Below, in pieces: positions 1 through 8,443 of a DNA stretch of 52,282 bases; position 1 is the first letter of the stretch; every line of letters begins with the position of its first letter. The notes under the pieces were generated by a model that saw only the letters and a list, made by a program, of their open reading frames with translations, was not told where the DNA came from and did no database searches. Origin of the DNA: Rikenellaceae bacterium (GTDB lineage Bacteria; Bacteroidota; Bacteroidia; Bacteroidales; UBA932); the NCBI GenBank assembly GCA_022777205.1, contig JALFGP010000087.1, positions 1 through 52,282 on the forward strand, written 5' to 3'. The translations under genes were made by a program, and so were the position numbers.

Positions 1-123
1 TTTGTCTATCTTTGTTCATGCTAGGTGTATATTTTTGTTTGGTCACTCTAATATACTGAGAATCAACGAAATAACCAAATATTTCGGGACTCTCAACCTA
101 GCTTTTTTTCATTTAATATTTAC

Positions 124-903
124 TTGCGAAACTTAAATAAAGATAGAATCAGAAAATGCAATGATTTAAATAAGCAATATGAGATTGACGGAGGTCCGAC
201 AAAAACGACATGTAAGCCACTTTTACTCCTTCATAATATTCAAACAGTTGTTAATCAAAACAATCAACTGAAATCAAAAGAAGAATACAAGCTTCCTGTT
301 TTTTATAAATTCCCTTTTCATTTGTTCAAAAAAGAGAATTGGGATGTTGAGCATATTGATTCTAATACAACAAACGGGTTAGAAAAAGAAAAGGATCAAA
401 AAGAATGGCTCAAGTATTCTGTCTTAGGTGCAGAATTGTCCGATGATCTTAAAGATAGGATAAAGGCTTTTATAAACAACGATAATGGTCGAGAGTCTTT
501 TGAAAGTATTTGCAGGGAAATCGAGAAGTATAATCGTTCTGAGTCTTGGCAAAACCCGGAACAGGACAAAAATAAGGTTTGGAATTTTGTATTATTGGAT
601 GCTGGTACTAACCGCGGTTATGGGAACTCACTTTTCCCAGCAAAGCGACGTTGCATAATTGGGAAAGATCAAGGAAAATCCTATTCTATAGATGAAGGAA
701 CTCTGGAAATAACTGTGAAAGACGGCGCTATAGCTTTTATTCCGCCGGTCACTAAAAATGTATTCCTGAAATATTACAACACTTCAGTTGACAACTTAAG
801 AGAGTGGAGCGAAAGTGATGCCGCTTCATATAGAATCAATATTCTTGAGACATTGCGAGAATTTGACGTAATAGATTCTTCAAACCTCCAAAACGAAGAA
901 TAA
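124..903 (+). CDS. C-terminal part of a GmrSD-like DUF262/DUF1524 protein, 5' end missing or broken
   Basis: The 259 residues match the C-terminal HNH-like half (DUF1524) of GmrSD-type DUF262 proteins: a WDVEHI motif at residues 73-78 and an NFVLLDAGTNRG...N-LF-KR block at about 154-175. The usual Pro after EHI is replaced (EHIDS). GmrSD-type proteins are modification-dependent restriction nucleases. The N-terminal DUF262 domain is absent. The only start is a TTG, the frame is closed by TAG at 22 and TAA at 49, and a hydrophobic frame-3 stretch (about 3-53) could be the shifted upstream part. The gene is therefore either frameshifted or a fragment whose 5' part lies left of the window. It ends one base before the next DUF262 gene, so the two form one operon. 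The region is AT-rich compared with the genes to the right, which suggests transfer. Confidence 0.6.
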   Translation: MRNLNKDRIRKCNDLNKQYEIDGGPTKTTCKPLLLLHNIQTVVNQNNQLKSKEEYKLPVFYKFPFHLFKKENWDVEHIDSNTTNGLEKEKDQKEWLKYSVLGAELSDDLKDRIKAFINNDNGRESFESICREIEKYNRSESWQNPEQDKNKVWNFVLLDAGTNRGYGNSLFPAKRRCIIGKDQGKSYSIDEGTLEITVKDGAIAFIPPVTKNVFLKYYNTSVDNLREWSESDAASYRINILETLREFDVIDSSNLQNEE

Positions 904-904
904 G

Positions 905-3409
905 ATGATTAATAATACAAACACCAAAGCAATGTCATTCTGGAAATTTCTGAATGACAACACAATCGAAATACCCATAATTCAGCGCGATTACGCACAT
1001 GGAAGGTTAGGTAAAGAGACTCTGCGTAAAAACTTTTTGGCGGATCTGAAAAAGGCTTTGGACAATGAGAGCCCTTATAAGGATACGTCTATGAAATTGG
1101 ACTTTGTATATGGCTCTAAAGAAAACGGGAGATTGAACCCATTGGACGGACAACAGCGCCTTACCACCCTATGGCTGTTGCATTGGTATATAGCTTTACG
1201 CGCCGGGCAGTTAAACGAGGATAATTGCTCGATTTTCCGCAAATTTACTTACGAGACGAGAATTTCATCTCGCGAGTTTTGCGAAAACTTATGTGTGCCG
1301 GTACACTTTTTAAACTATAACAAGAAAGATATCGTCGGATTTATTACGAAGCAGACATGGTTCTATTCTGCTTGGAAACAAGACCCTACAATTCAATCAA
1401 TGTTAAGAATGTTGGGAGGCACGAAAGTAGCTAATAAAAAAGGTGAAGATATTATTGATGGCATTGAGGAACTATTTCAGAACACGAACGAAGATGTGTT
1501 CAAAAACTATTGGGATTCATTGACAGAAAAGGATGCTATCGTCTTCTATCATCTTCCTCTTTCGGATTTTGGCCTTTCAGATGATTTGTATATCAAGATG
1601 AATGCCCGTGGTAAACAATTAACCGGTTTTGAGAATTTCAAAGCGGACCTTATCGGGTATATTACAAAACAAGCACAGGATGAGACAATAGAACATAGTA
1701 TTCGAACTGAGTGGGAAAAACTGTTAGATCCTAAGAATGGAATTCCAATTAAACTAGATACTGACTGGACAGATATTTTTTGGGAATGCAGGTCAAAAGA
1801 TAATCGAATAGACGAAATCTTCTTTACTTTTCTAAACAGATTTTTCTGGAATGAGTTGTTTATAGCGACTAAACCAGGAGACCAAGAATCTTATGTACTG
1901 GACATTGGTAAAGGAGATGAGAGTTCGACAAAGGAAAACAACAACTCGTCCTACAAATATCTAAATAATTCCGATCATCCAAGTGACTTTGACACCACAA
2001 TAGCATACGAAGGTTTAGATATTTATAGGTACTACGAAGGATCAATCCCTTTACCCTTTTTTCAAAAGCTTTCAAAGATTCTTACGGGGTATCATGATTA
2101 TTCCGCAAACAACATAATGCCCATTTGTTTGTGGGACAACACCTTTAGTTTTATCCCCCTATATGATGAAAAGAACTCTAATAATATAGAAATTGCAAAT
2201 AATGCCAACGAAAGAATACTTAAAGTAACCACTCTCAATCAGGTTCAAAGAGTTGTCTTTTTTGCTATTTGCAAATACTTTAACGATTCCGGAGTTGGCA
2301 ATGATGATGAATTATCCTTAAAACAATGGATGAGGGTCGTGTGGAATTTGGTCTCTGGTGAAGACCACAATGGACATCCTCAGATCAGAAGTGCTCAGGC
2401 AATGAGAACGGCAATGAAGTTCATAGGTGAACTGAATAGCCACGCAGTATATGATTCCCTTTCAAAATACAACATTAAGACATTGGGGAATTCCGATTTT
2501 GATGAACGCTGTAAAGAAGAAATAAACAAGGCTAAACAAATACTTGATGAAAACGGGATACTGCGCAAATATAATGGCTCTTGTAAAAAACAGGATGGTA
2601 CTGATTATCAAACATGGGAAGATATCATAATCGATGCCGAAAACTACGCCTTCTTCAAAGGATCGATAAGGTTCCTGTTTGTTAATGATGAAGAAACTGA
2701 TGAGGTAGAAAAGTTTATAAACTGGGGTGATTTTGACTTTAAATGGGCAAATGTGCGGAAGTACTTTGACCAAGAAGGGATTAAACCAGTCTATAAAAAG
2801 AAGGCTCTCCTGCTTAGAGCATTATTAAGTCGAATTGATATCGGAGAGAATTGGTTTGGGTATTACAAAGGCTTTTGGTACATATCTTTATTAAATAAGA
2901 ATTATAGAAGAGCCATCCATTACTTACTAACTGCAAATCAGCTTGCGGTTAATGAACAGTGTAATGAGAATTGGATAAAAGATTCTTCTTTGCTACATAC
3001 ACTGTTGGAGAGTAAAGATTCTTGGCACATACTAACAGATTGGAAAGGTTATTCTGTTCTGACTGGGTATTCATACCGTTGGTCTGGTGCTACTTCGTTC
3101 AAAGAAATCGTTGTGTTGAATTATTTACGCAACAGTCTGCTAAATAGTCTTAATGATATTGTTATATCTGACGATAATAAAGTGGATGGGACAAACTATT
3201 TCTATGGCTGGGAGATTTCATTTACATATAAGGGTAAAGAATTCAAATGGTGTGAAGATAATAAGGTTTATCTGAGCACAAACGACATTAATGCTCACAT
3301 AGATGATCAATTAAACCCTGATGACTGTTACTATTTTGATGCATCCAGTATTAATATGAAAGAAGAGTTTGTGAATGCATTGAATGGTTTATTATCCAGG
3401 TTGTTCTAA
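905..3409 (+). CDS. DUF262 (GmrSD-like) protein, 834 aa
   Basis: The N-terminal DUF262 (ParB/Srx-like) signature is complete: IPIIQRDYAHGR at about residues 23-34, LDGQQRLTTLW at 80-90, and MNARGKQLTGFENFK at 232-246. In characterised members this domain binds and hydrolyses nucleotide to drive DNA cleavage. I see no DUF1524 HNH motif in the remaining 580 residues, so the partner gene just upstream may supply the nuclease domain. The ATG lies one base after the upstream stop, which implies co-translation. Two-gene DUF262 arrangements usually act as restriction or anti-phage modules, but which DNA this pair would recognise cannot be read from sequence. It is AT-rich like its partner and probably acquired. 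Confidence 0.85.
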   Translation: MINNTNTKAMSFWKFLNDNTIEIPIIQRDYAHGRLGKETLRKNFLADLKKALDNESPYKDTSMKLDFVYGSKENGRLNPLDGQQRLTTLWLLHWYIALRAGQLNEDNCSIFRKFTYETRISSREFCENLCVPVHFLNYNKKDIVGFITKQTWFYSAWKQDPTIQSMLRMLGGTKVANKKGEDIIDGIEELFQNTNEDVFKNYWDSLTEKDAIVFYHLPLSDFGLSDDLYIKMNARGKQLTGFENFKADLIGYITKQAQDETIEHSIRTEWEKLLDPKNGIPIKLDTDWTDIFWECRSKDNRIDEIFFTFLNRFFWNELFIATKPGDQESYVLDIGKGDESSTKENNNSSYKYLNNSDHPSDFDTTIAYEGLDIYRYYEGSIPLPFFQKLSKILTGYHDYSANNIMPICLWDNTFSFIPLYDEKNSNNIEIANNANERILKVTTLNQVQRVVFFAICKYFNDSGVGNDDELSLKQWMRVVWNLVSGEDHNGHPQIRSAQAMRTAMKFIGELNSHAVYDSLSKYNIKTLGNSDFDERCKEEINKAKQILDENGILRKYNGSCKKQDGTDYQTWEDIIIDAENYAFFKGSIRFLFVNDEETDEVEKFINWGDFDFKWANVRKYFDQEGIKPVYKKKALLLRALLSRIDIGENWFGYYKGFWYISLLNKNYRRAIHYLLTANQLAVNEQCNENWIKDSSLLHTLLESKDSWHILTDWKGYSVLTGYSYRWSGATSFKEIVVLNYLRNSLLNSLNDIVISDDNKVDGTNYFYGWEISFTYKGKEFKWCEDNKVYLSTNDINAHIDDQLNPDDCYYFDASSINMKEEFVNALNGLLSRLF

Positions 3410-3441
3410 GAAAACATCTGCTGCCGCATAATGGCATCTTC

Positions 3442-3774
3442 GTGCCGTATCTTCGCGGCATGAATCAGAACACAGAAGAGCCCGACTATCGTTCGATGAA
3501 CGAGGTCCAGATCAAATATGAACTCATCAAGCTCGAGAAGAAGATTCTCGACATTACCGGCGATCCCATCGACTATAAGCACTATTGCCCATTCCTGGAC
3601 TGGTGCAAAGACGATGCGAAGATCGAGGCGGTCGAGGAAATGATACTGGACCGCAGTTTCATCCTGAATCTCCTGTTCGAAATACACTGCACGTCGGCCG
3701 AGGTGGCCTATCAGAAATCAATCAACAACTGCGACATGCGGCGGAAAACTAAAAAACACTATATTGCAGTCTAA
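3442..3774 (+). CDS. Small hypothetical protein
   Basis: This is a short, charged, mostly helical protein of about 104-110 residues that I do not recognise. The GTG at 3442 can be replaced by an ATG at 3460 (MNQNTEEPD) or one at 3493 (MNEVQIKYEL). There is no signal peptide, membrane segment or known motif. A promoter-like TATCTTCG lies at 3448-3455, only a few bases before the ATG at 3460, so the mRNA would be almost leaderless from that start or would use the ATG at 3493. Codon use is GC-richer than in the DUF262 genes that end 32 bases upstream, so it probably belongs with the genes to its right. Confidence 0.55.
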   Translation: MPYLRGMNQNTEEPDYRSMNEVQIKYELIKLEKKILDITGDPIDYKHYCPFLDWCKDDAKIEAVEEMILDRSFILNLLFEIHCTSAEVAYQKSINNCDMRRKTKKHYIAV

Positions 3775-3867
3775 TCTCATACTGTCCTAAAAAGGGGAAG
3801 TTCACACTTATAGGGAAGGCTACAATACAATCTTTCTTCACTGCCATATTTTTTCAGTAATAGTATG

Positions 3868-3875
3868 TATCTTCG
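3868..3875 (+). promoter_or_regulatory. Bacteroidota -7 promoter box for the WYL gene
   Basis: TATCTTCG matches the Bacteroidota TAnnTTTG -7 element with one change and lies 30 bases before the WYL start codon. I see no clear TTTG -33 box. Confidence 0.5.
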
Positions 3876-3904
3876 CACAGTGAAACAATAAAGACGACGC
3901 AATC

Positions 3905-4861
3905 ATGGCAAAGAGCTTTTTCAAAAGGTATATTTGGCTGGTGGACCTGCTGAGCCGCAGGGGTTACATCTCGCTCAAGGAAATCAGCGACGAATGGCAG
4001 AAGAGCCCACTCAATGACACTCACGCTCCCCTCTCCGAAAGGACATTCTTCAATCACAGGGATGCCATCTTCGACATCTTCGGCATAGAAATAAGGAACG
4101 ACAGGTCGCTGGGCTTCTACATTGCCAGCTCCGATATGGACGGTAATTCCACAGGAGAGTGGATGCTGCATACGCTTTGCCTGAACAATGTCCTGCAGGA
4201 GAATGCCGACATGAAAAACCGCATCCTTATCGAGAAGGCTCCGTCGAGCGAGAAGTTCCTCACCGAGGTCATCAGCGCGATGCGTGCAGGAAAGGTCATC
4301 AGCCTGACCTACCAGAGTTTTTATCGTCCTGAGCCCAACACATTCAGTGTCCGTCCTTACTGCGTCAAATACTTCAAGAAAAGATGGTATATGCTCGCGG
4401 ACAGCGACCTCAGCCTGCGCATCTACTCCCTCGACCGCTTCGTCGATATGGAGGAGCTTGACCAGACTTTCGAGATTCCCGAAGAGTTCGATGCCGAAGG
4501 ATTCTTCAGCAATTACTTCGGGGTGATAGTAGGAGACAAGAAGGCAGAGGACGTTGTCATCAGAGTGGAGCCTTCTCAGGCCAACTACTTCCGCTCGGCG
4601 CCCAAGCATCACAGCCAGAAGGAGATAGAGCCTATTGACGGGTGGCCGGCGTTCACCTACCACATTGCGCCGACCTACGACTTCAAGCAGGAACTGCTCT
4701 CCCACGGGGCATTCGTCGAGGTACTCTCCCCGGAATGGTTCCGCAACGAAATTTGTGGGGACATTGCAGATATGGCCTCAAAATATGGTCTGTCCACCAC
4801 TAATCTGACAGGTGACTACGATCTTCCGTATTTTAGTGAGGAAGACGAGCTTAATTTATAG
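3905..4861 (+). CDS. WYL-domain transcriptional regulator
   Basis: This 318-residue protein has a winged helix-turn-helix at about residues 10-70 (LVDLLSRRGYISLKEIS, then SERTFFNHRDAI). A WYL domain follows at about 125-200, in which RWYMLADSDLSLRIYSLDRF carries the variant W-Y-M signature (161-163), and a WCX-type C-terminal extension completes it. WYL proteins are ligand-sensing DNA-binding regulators, often of DNA-damage or defence genes. The start at 3905 fits a -7 box at 3868. The exonuclease gene begins 3 bases after its TAG stop, so they are one transcript. The target is unknown. The neighbouring DUF262 pair is a possibility, but simple autoregulation of this operon is equally likely. 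Confidence 0.85.
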   Translation: MAKSFFKRYIWLVDLLSRRGYISLKEISDEWQKSPLNDTHAPLSERTFFNHRDAIFDIFGIEIRNDRSLGFYIASSDMDGNSTGEWMLHTLCLNNVLQENADMKNRILIEKAPSSEKFLTEVISAMRAGKVISLTYQSFYRPEPNTFSVRPYCVKYFKKRWYMLADSDLSLRIYSLDRFVDMEELDQTFEIPEEFDAEGFFSNYFGVIVGDKKAEDVVIRVEPSQANYFRSAPKHHSQKEIEPIDGWPAFTYHIAPTYDFKQELLSHGAFVEVLSPEWFRNEICGDIADMASKYGLSTTNLTGDYDLPYFSEEDELNL

Positions 4862-4864
4862 ATT

Positions 4865-5359
4865 ATGACAGATTTTGCAGCAATAGATTTCGAGACGGCA
4901 AACGAGCAGCCCTCCAGCGTATGCTCCGTCGGAGTGGTGATAGTGCGTGACGGGGAGATTGTGGACTCCTTCTACAGCCTCATCCACCCTGAACCTGAGT
5001 ACTACCAATGGTTCTGCCGGCAGGTTCACGGTCTTGGACCGGAGGATACTGAAGATGCACCTGTATTCCCATACGTCTGGGAGAAGATAGAACCGCTTAT
5101 CGAGGGACTTCCCCTTGTTGCGCACAATTCCCGCTTCGACGAAGGCTGTCTCAAGGCTGTCTTCCGGGTATATCAGATGGACTATCCCGACTATGAGTTC
5201 CACGACACCCTCGCGGCTTCCCGACGGCATTTCGGATGCCGTCTACCCAACCAGCAGCTCCAGACCGTCGCCGCAGCCTGCGGCTATGACCTCGTGAACC
5301 ACCATCACGCCCTCGCGGACGCAGAGGCCTGCGCCGTGATAGCAAGAGAATTATTATAA
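4865..5359 (+). CDS. DEDDh 3'-5' exonuclease (DnaQ/epsilon-like)
   Basis: This 164-residue exonuclease-fold protein has all four acidic residues of the DEDDh family: D8 and E10 in AIDFET, D92 in HNSRFDEGC, and H148 with D152 in HHALADAEA. The family removes nucleotides from DNA or RNA 3' ends using two metal ions. There is no polymerase, BRCT or helicase domain, so this is a stand-alone exonuclease rather than the replicative epsilon subunit. It directly follows the WYL regulator and ends about 170 bases before the next gene. Confidence 0.88.
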   Translation: MTDFAAIDFETANEQPSSVCSVGVVIVRDGEIVDSFYSLIHPEPEYYQWFCRQVHGLGPEDTEDAPVFPYVWEKIEPLIEGLPLVAHNSRFDEGCLKAVFRVYQMDYPDYEFHDTLAASRRHFGCRLPNQQLQTVAAACGYDLVNHHHALADAEACAVIARELL

Positions 5360-5457
5360 ACTGTAACAATAGGGCATAGTCACCCTCATGTCAAATGTCC
5401 TCCAGAGATAATGCCAAGGACTATAAGAGAAAAGCGGATTTGTTCAAGGATAATTGT

Positions 5458-5465
5458 TATATTTG
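5458..5465 (+). promoter_or_regulatory. -7 promoter box before the deoxyribosyltransferase-like fusion gene
   Basis: TATATTTG is a perfect TAnnTTTG. A TTTG at 5439-5442 is present but only 15 bases away, which is closer than usual. The start codon follows at 5534. Confidence 0.45.
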
Positions 5466-5533
5466 TCGTAAAATATATTTTTATATTCAAGCTAGCCCGG
5501 AACTTAATCTAACCCTTTTTAATCCAACAAGTA

Positions 5534-6250
5534 ATGCAAGGAAAGTTCAATGTAATCACGCTCTGCGGGAGCACACGCTTCAGGGCAGAGTATGAAAGGG
5601 TTCAGAAGGAACTGACCCTTCAGGGGAACATCGTAATATCGGTAGGTCTCTTCGGCCACAGCGGGGACGATGAGGTCTGGAAGGACGGGGTAAAGGAGAT
5701 GCTGGACGAGATGCACCTCGCCAAGATTGACATGGCTGATGAGATCTTTGTCATCAATCCGGGCGGATACGTCGGGCAGAGCACTTCACGGGAGATTGCC
5801 TATGCCCGAAGTCGGGGAAAAACAGTGAAATCACTCTGTCCGCTGGAACCACCTTGTGAACCAAGGGCCAGGCGGATGACACCTGATTTCATAACGGAAC
5901 TCAAGGAAGGAGAGGTCTTCGTTTTCGGAAGCAACAAGGAGGGCATGCACGGAGGAGGCGCCGCAAGGATTGCATACAAGGAGTTCGGAGCGATATGGGG
6001 CGAAGGCGTAGGAATGACAGGACGGTGCTACGCAATACCTACGATGGACGGAAGCCTCGACATCATCCGTAAACACGTGGATGATTTCACGGAATATGCG
6101 GCAGCCCATCCCGAGTTGACATTTCTGGTCACCCGCATCGGATGCGGCATTGCCGGTTGGAGGGACAGCGAGATTGCTCCCCTGTTCGGGAAAGCCTCAG
6201 AATTGGGTAACGTGACTCTCCCTGAGAAATTCTGGAAAATATTACAATAA
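5534..6250 (+). CDS. Fusion of a nucleoside 2-deoxyribosyltransferase-like domain and an A1S_2505 (macro-like) domain
   Basis: Residues 1-105 form a Rossmann-like domain of the nucleoside 2-deoxyribosyltransferase/DUF4406 type: GSTRF near the N-terminus, and [20 protein letters not shown] followed by [11 protein letters not shown] at 68-98. Residues 120-238 match the A1S_2505-type phage non-structural protein family, which I consider macro-domain-like: [28 protein letters not shown], and [19 protein letters not shown]. Both halves belong to folds that handle nucleosides, NAD+ or ADP-ribose, so one substrate may pass between them. That is inference. The ATG at 5534 follows a -7 box at 5458, and dtd starts 10 bases downstream. 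Confidence 0.8.
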   Translation: MQGKFNVITLCGSTRFRAEYERVQKELTLQGNIVISVGLFGHSGDDEVWKDGVKEMLDEMHLAKIDMADEIFVINPGGYVGQSTSREIAYARSRGKTVKSLCPLEPPCEPRARRMTPDFITELKEGEVFVFGSNKEGMHGGGAARIAYKEFGAIWGEGVGMTGRCYAIPTMDGSLDIIRKHVDDFTEYAAAHPELTFLVTRIGCGIAGWRDSEIAPLFGKASELGNVTLPEKFWKILQ

Positions 6251-6260
6251 CGAAGAAATA

Positions 6261-6713
6261 ATGAGACTTGTAATACAAAGAGTAAAGGAAGCGTCTGTCA
6301 CCATTGATGGCAAGACTGTATCCGCCATCGGGCAGGGGCTGTTTATCCTTATCGGGGTGGAGAATGGCGACACTGAGGCTGATATGGAATGGTTGGCGGC
6401 AAAAGCTGCCGGACTTCGCATTTTCAATGACGAAGATGGCGTGATGAACCGCAATGTGGTTGATGTTGACGGACAGTTACTTGCCGTATCCCAGTTCACC
6501 CTCACTGCTTCCACCAAGAAAGGGAACCGGCCGTCCTATATGCGGGCAGCAGGTCACGAATTGGCGGTTCCCCTATATGAAAAGTTCTGCGCCCGTCTTT
6601 CGGAGCTGACATCCAGACCTGTCCAGAAAGGAGTTTTCGGTGCAGATATGCAATGCGCTCTTGTCAATGATGGACCTGTCACAATAATCATCGATTCACG
6701 AATAAAGGAATAA
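6261..6713 (+). CDS. dtd: D-aminoacyl-tRNA deacylase
   Basis: This 150-residue full-length Dtd frees tRNAs mischarged with D-amino acids or glycine. The two signature motifs are present: SQFTL at 77-81 and NDGPVT at 137-142 with the Gly-Pro pair that enforces chirality. The N-terminus [13 protein letters not shown] is typical. The start lies 10 bases after the fusion gene, so the two are probably co-transcribed. Confidence 0.95.
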   Translation: MRLVIQRVKEASVTIDGKTVSAIGQGLFILIGVENGDTEADMEWLAAKAAGLRIFNDEDGVMNRNVVDVDGQLLAVSQFTLTASTKKGNRPSYMRAAGHELAVPLYEKFCARLSELTSRPVQKGVFGADMQCALVNDGPVTIIIDSRIKE

Positions 6714-6720
6714 GACTTGG

Positions 6721-6733
6721 TGACATTTTGTCC
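6721..6733. promoter_or_regulatory. TGACA-N3-TGTC element upstream of hsp20
   Basis: TGACATTTTGTCC has inverted GACA/TGTC arms with a 3-base spacer. The first 12 bases recur exactly at 25235 upstream of grpE-dnaJ. It lies 173 bases before the hsp20 start. A shared stress operator is inferred from position only. Confidence 0.4.
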
Positions 6734-6905
6734 AGCTTTGTGCAAATATGGCAGTTTCTGCTGACTGTTTCGGTCCATATCCAGTTTGGCATCTGATTTG
6801 GCTATTTCATATTCGTTCCCGCGAAAGCGAGAGCGACCATCCGATTAAGAATGATCGTTCGAATCACGGGGCAGGTAAATATGTTTAACACTTAATATAG
6901 GAGAT

Positions 6906-7346
6906 ATGATTATGACACCTATGAGACGTTACGAACAGAATTGGCTGCCCGAAATCTTCAACGATTTCTTCGCCAATGATTGGATGAACCGTACAAGTGC
7001 AACAGCTCCGGCCATCAATGTTATTGAAAACGACAATGACTACAAAGTCGAGGTCGCAGCTCCTGGAATGACCAAGGAAGATTTCAACCTCAAAGTCACA
7101 GACGACAATTATCTCGTTCTGACTATGGAGAAGAAGAATGAAACCAAAGATGAGGATAACAAGAAGAGGAAATATCTTCGCAGAGAGTTCTCTTACAGGA
7201 AATTCGAACAGAGCCTCGCTCTTCCTGAAGACGTGAACAAGGATGAGATCAAAGCCTCTGTCAACGACGGAGTCCTCACCATTGACATTCCAAAAATCAA
7301 GGTCTGCGAAAAGCAGCCAGCTGTAAAACAGATTGAGATTCACTAA
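6906..7346 (+). CDS. Hsp20/alpha-crystallin small heat shock protein
   Basis: This 146-residue small heat-shock protein has an alpha-crystallin domain at about 35-130: VIENDNDYKVEVAAPGMTKE, then FEQSLALPEDVNKDEIKAS and DGVLTIDIPK. Such proteins form oligomers that hold unfolding proteins in a refoldable state without ATP. Two ATGs are close together (6906 and 6912). A GGAG sits just before the first, one of the few Shine-Dalgarno-like sites here. It is monocistronic, with about 190 bases of upstream DNA holding a TGACA-type palindrome, and is followed by two large hairpins. Confidence 0.92.
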   Translation: MIMTPMRRYEQNWLPEIFNDFFANDWMNRTSATAPAINVIENDNDYKVEVAAPGMTKEDFNLKVTDDNYLVLTMEKKNETKDEDNKKRKYLRREFSYRKFEQSLALPEDVNKDEIKASVNDGVLTIDIPKIKVCEKQPAVKQIEIH

Positions 7347-7350
7347 CAGG

Positions 7351-7410
7351 CAAAATCCAAAGGGGGGGGGTGACTAATAAGTGATTTAGTCACCCCCCCT
7401 TTTGGATTTG
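7351..7410 (+). terminator. Large G/C-run hairpin after hsp20
   Basis: A long inverted repeat: left arm 7351-7377 (CAAAATCC, an A/G run, TGACTAA), loop 7378-7385, right arm 7386-7410. The arms pair over about 25 bp through a run of G against C. There is no downstream T run, but the hairpin sits 4 bases after the hsp20 stop. Confidence 0.7.
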
Positions 7411-7476
7411 TAAGCCCCCGAAATGGCTCACCATAATCCAGATCCCTGTTCAGAAAGCTTAATAGTCGAGATTGCT

Positions 7477-7517
7477 GAAAGGGGGCTGTTTCGCTTCGAG
7501 AAACAGCCCCCTTTTTT
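7477..7517. terminator. Intrinsic terminator between hsp20 and the flavin reductase gene
   Basis: AAAGGGGGCTGTTTC pairs with GAAACAGCCCCCTTT around a 7-base loop and is followed by a T run. An A run on the left means it could serve both converging transcripts. Confidence 0.8.
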
Positions 7518-7524
7518 AGGCCTC

Positions 7525-7680
7525 AGTAATCCTCAAAAAATAACCTGCATCATCTTTGAAAATCTTTTCGGTCCATATTTCCTCCCTCATCAGTCACATA
7601 GCTTCGGCTATGCTCCTTCTTCGGGTGAAAATCTGACCTCGAAAATCTAATTCAAATCTGACGCAAATTATTATTTTCGT
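7525..7680. repeat. Dispersed intergenic repeat, long copy with inner hairpin
   Basis: Bases 7525-7564 are an exact inverted copy of 12220-12259 (40 bp), and similarity continues through the outer part (about 7647-7680 against 12190-12219). The long copy has an extra 83 bases bounded by GAAAATCT at 7558-7565 and 7641-7648. The insert contains a CATAGC-TTCG-GCTATG hairpin (7597-7612) and a third GAAAATCT at 7627. A 20-base piece recurs at 33031. This explains the 335-base gap between hsp20 and the flavin reductase gene apart from the terminators. I see no gene in it. Confidence 0.8.
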
Positions 7681-7681
7681 A

Positions 7682-8284
7682 TTACTCAATAGGTTTGAAA
7701 TCAGAAGCAGGATGTTTACAGAGCGGACAGATGAAGTCTGCCGGGAGTTCTTCGCCCTCGTAAATGTAGCCACATATCGTGCACACCCAACCCTTCTTTT
7801 TCGGACGCTCAGGTGCCGGCTTTATGTTTTTATGGTAGTATGCGTAAGTTGCTGAAGGAGTATCATTGAGGGATTCAGCATCAGTGACCTCTGCGATGAA
7901 AAGAGTATGTGTTCCAAGATCCACCATAGACTCGACCTTTGCAGAAAGCACTGCATTCACGCCTTCCGTGACATATATGATTCCGTTGTCAGAACGGGAG
8001 AAAGTGATGCCGGCTGCTTTGTCAACATCCTTGCCGCTCTGGAATCCCCAATGCTTGAATGTTTCGAAAGTTGCTGATTCTGAAAGGATTGACACATTGA
8101 ACCGGCCGGTTCTCTCAATCATTCCGTGAGTGTAATTTGCCTTATTGACAGCTAAAGAAATACGGTTTGGAGTGGTTGTGAGCTGCATTACCGTATTTGT
8201 GATGCAACCGTTGTCTTTTCCGTCTTCGTGGGCCGTTACTACAAACAAGCCATAAGACAGTTTGAAAAATGCTTTATTATCCAT
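7682..8284 (-). CDS. Flavin reductase-rubredoxin fusion (high-molecular-weight rubredoxin type)
   Basis: About 165 residues of flavin reductase/FMN-binding split barrel (FFKLSYGLFVVTAHEDGKD, NRISLAVNKANYTHG) are followed by a C-terminal rubredoxin with both CxxC knuckles: CTICGYIYEGEELP and CPLCKHPASDF. In clostridial relatives the FMN domain takes electrons from NAD(P)H and the Fe(SCys)4 centre passes them to flavodiiron proteins that detoxify O2 or NO. The start was set at the ATG at 8284 (MDNKAFFKL). A TAGCTTTG box on the minus strand (8314-8321) supports it. The 200-residue length is normal. No flavodiiron gene is nearby. Confidence 0.9.
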   Translation of the reverse strand: MDNKAFFKLSYGLFVVTAHEDGKDNGCITNTVMQLTTTPNRISLAVNKANYTHGMIERTGRFNVSILSESATFETFKHWGFQSGKDVDKAAGITFSRSDNGIIYVTEGVNAVLSAKVESMVDLGTHTLFIAEVTDAESLNDTPSATYAYYHKNIKPAPERPKKKGWVCTICGYIYEGEELPADFICPLCKHPASDFKPIE

Positions 8285-8443
8285 AATTACTTGAAGAAAT
8301 TTGATTCTGAGTACAAAGCTAAGTAATTTTGGACATACTTTGTACTTCTTAATTTGAAAAATTATAATTTGTGTTTCAAACAATCTTCAACTCGTCAGTT
8401 TTTGCAGGTCAGTATGAATTGGGGCAGATGTTCTTACGCCATA

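Noticed and set aside
3854..4705. 283-codon frame on the minus strand over the WYL gene
   Set aside because: Opposite strand of a clear WYL-domain gene; composition is a mirror of its codon bias and no family is recognisable.
7423..7650. 75-codon frame after hsp20
   Set aside because: Runs through an intrinsic terminator and the dispersed repeat; not a gene.
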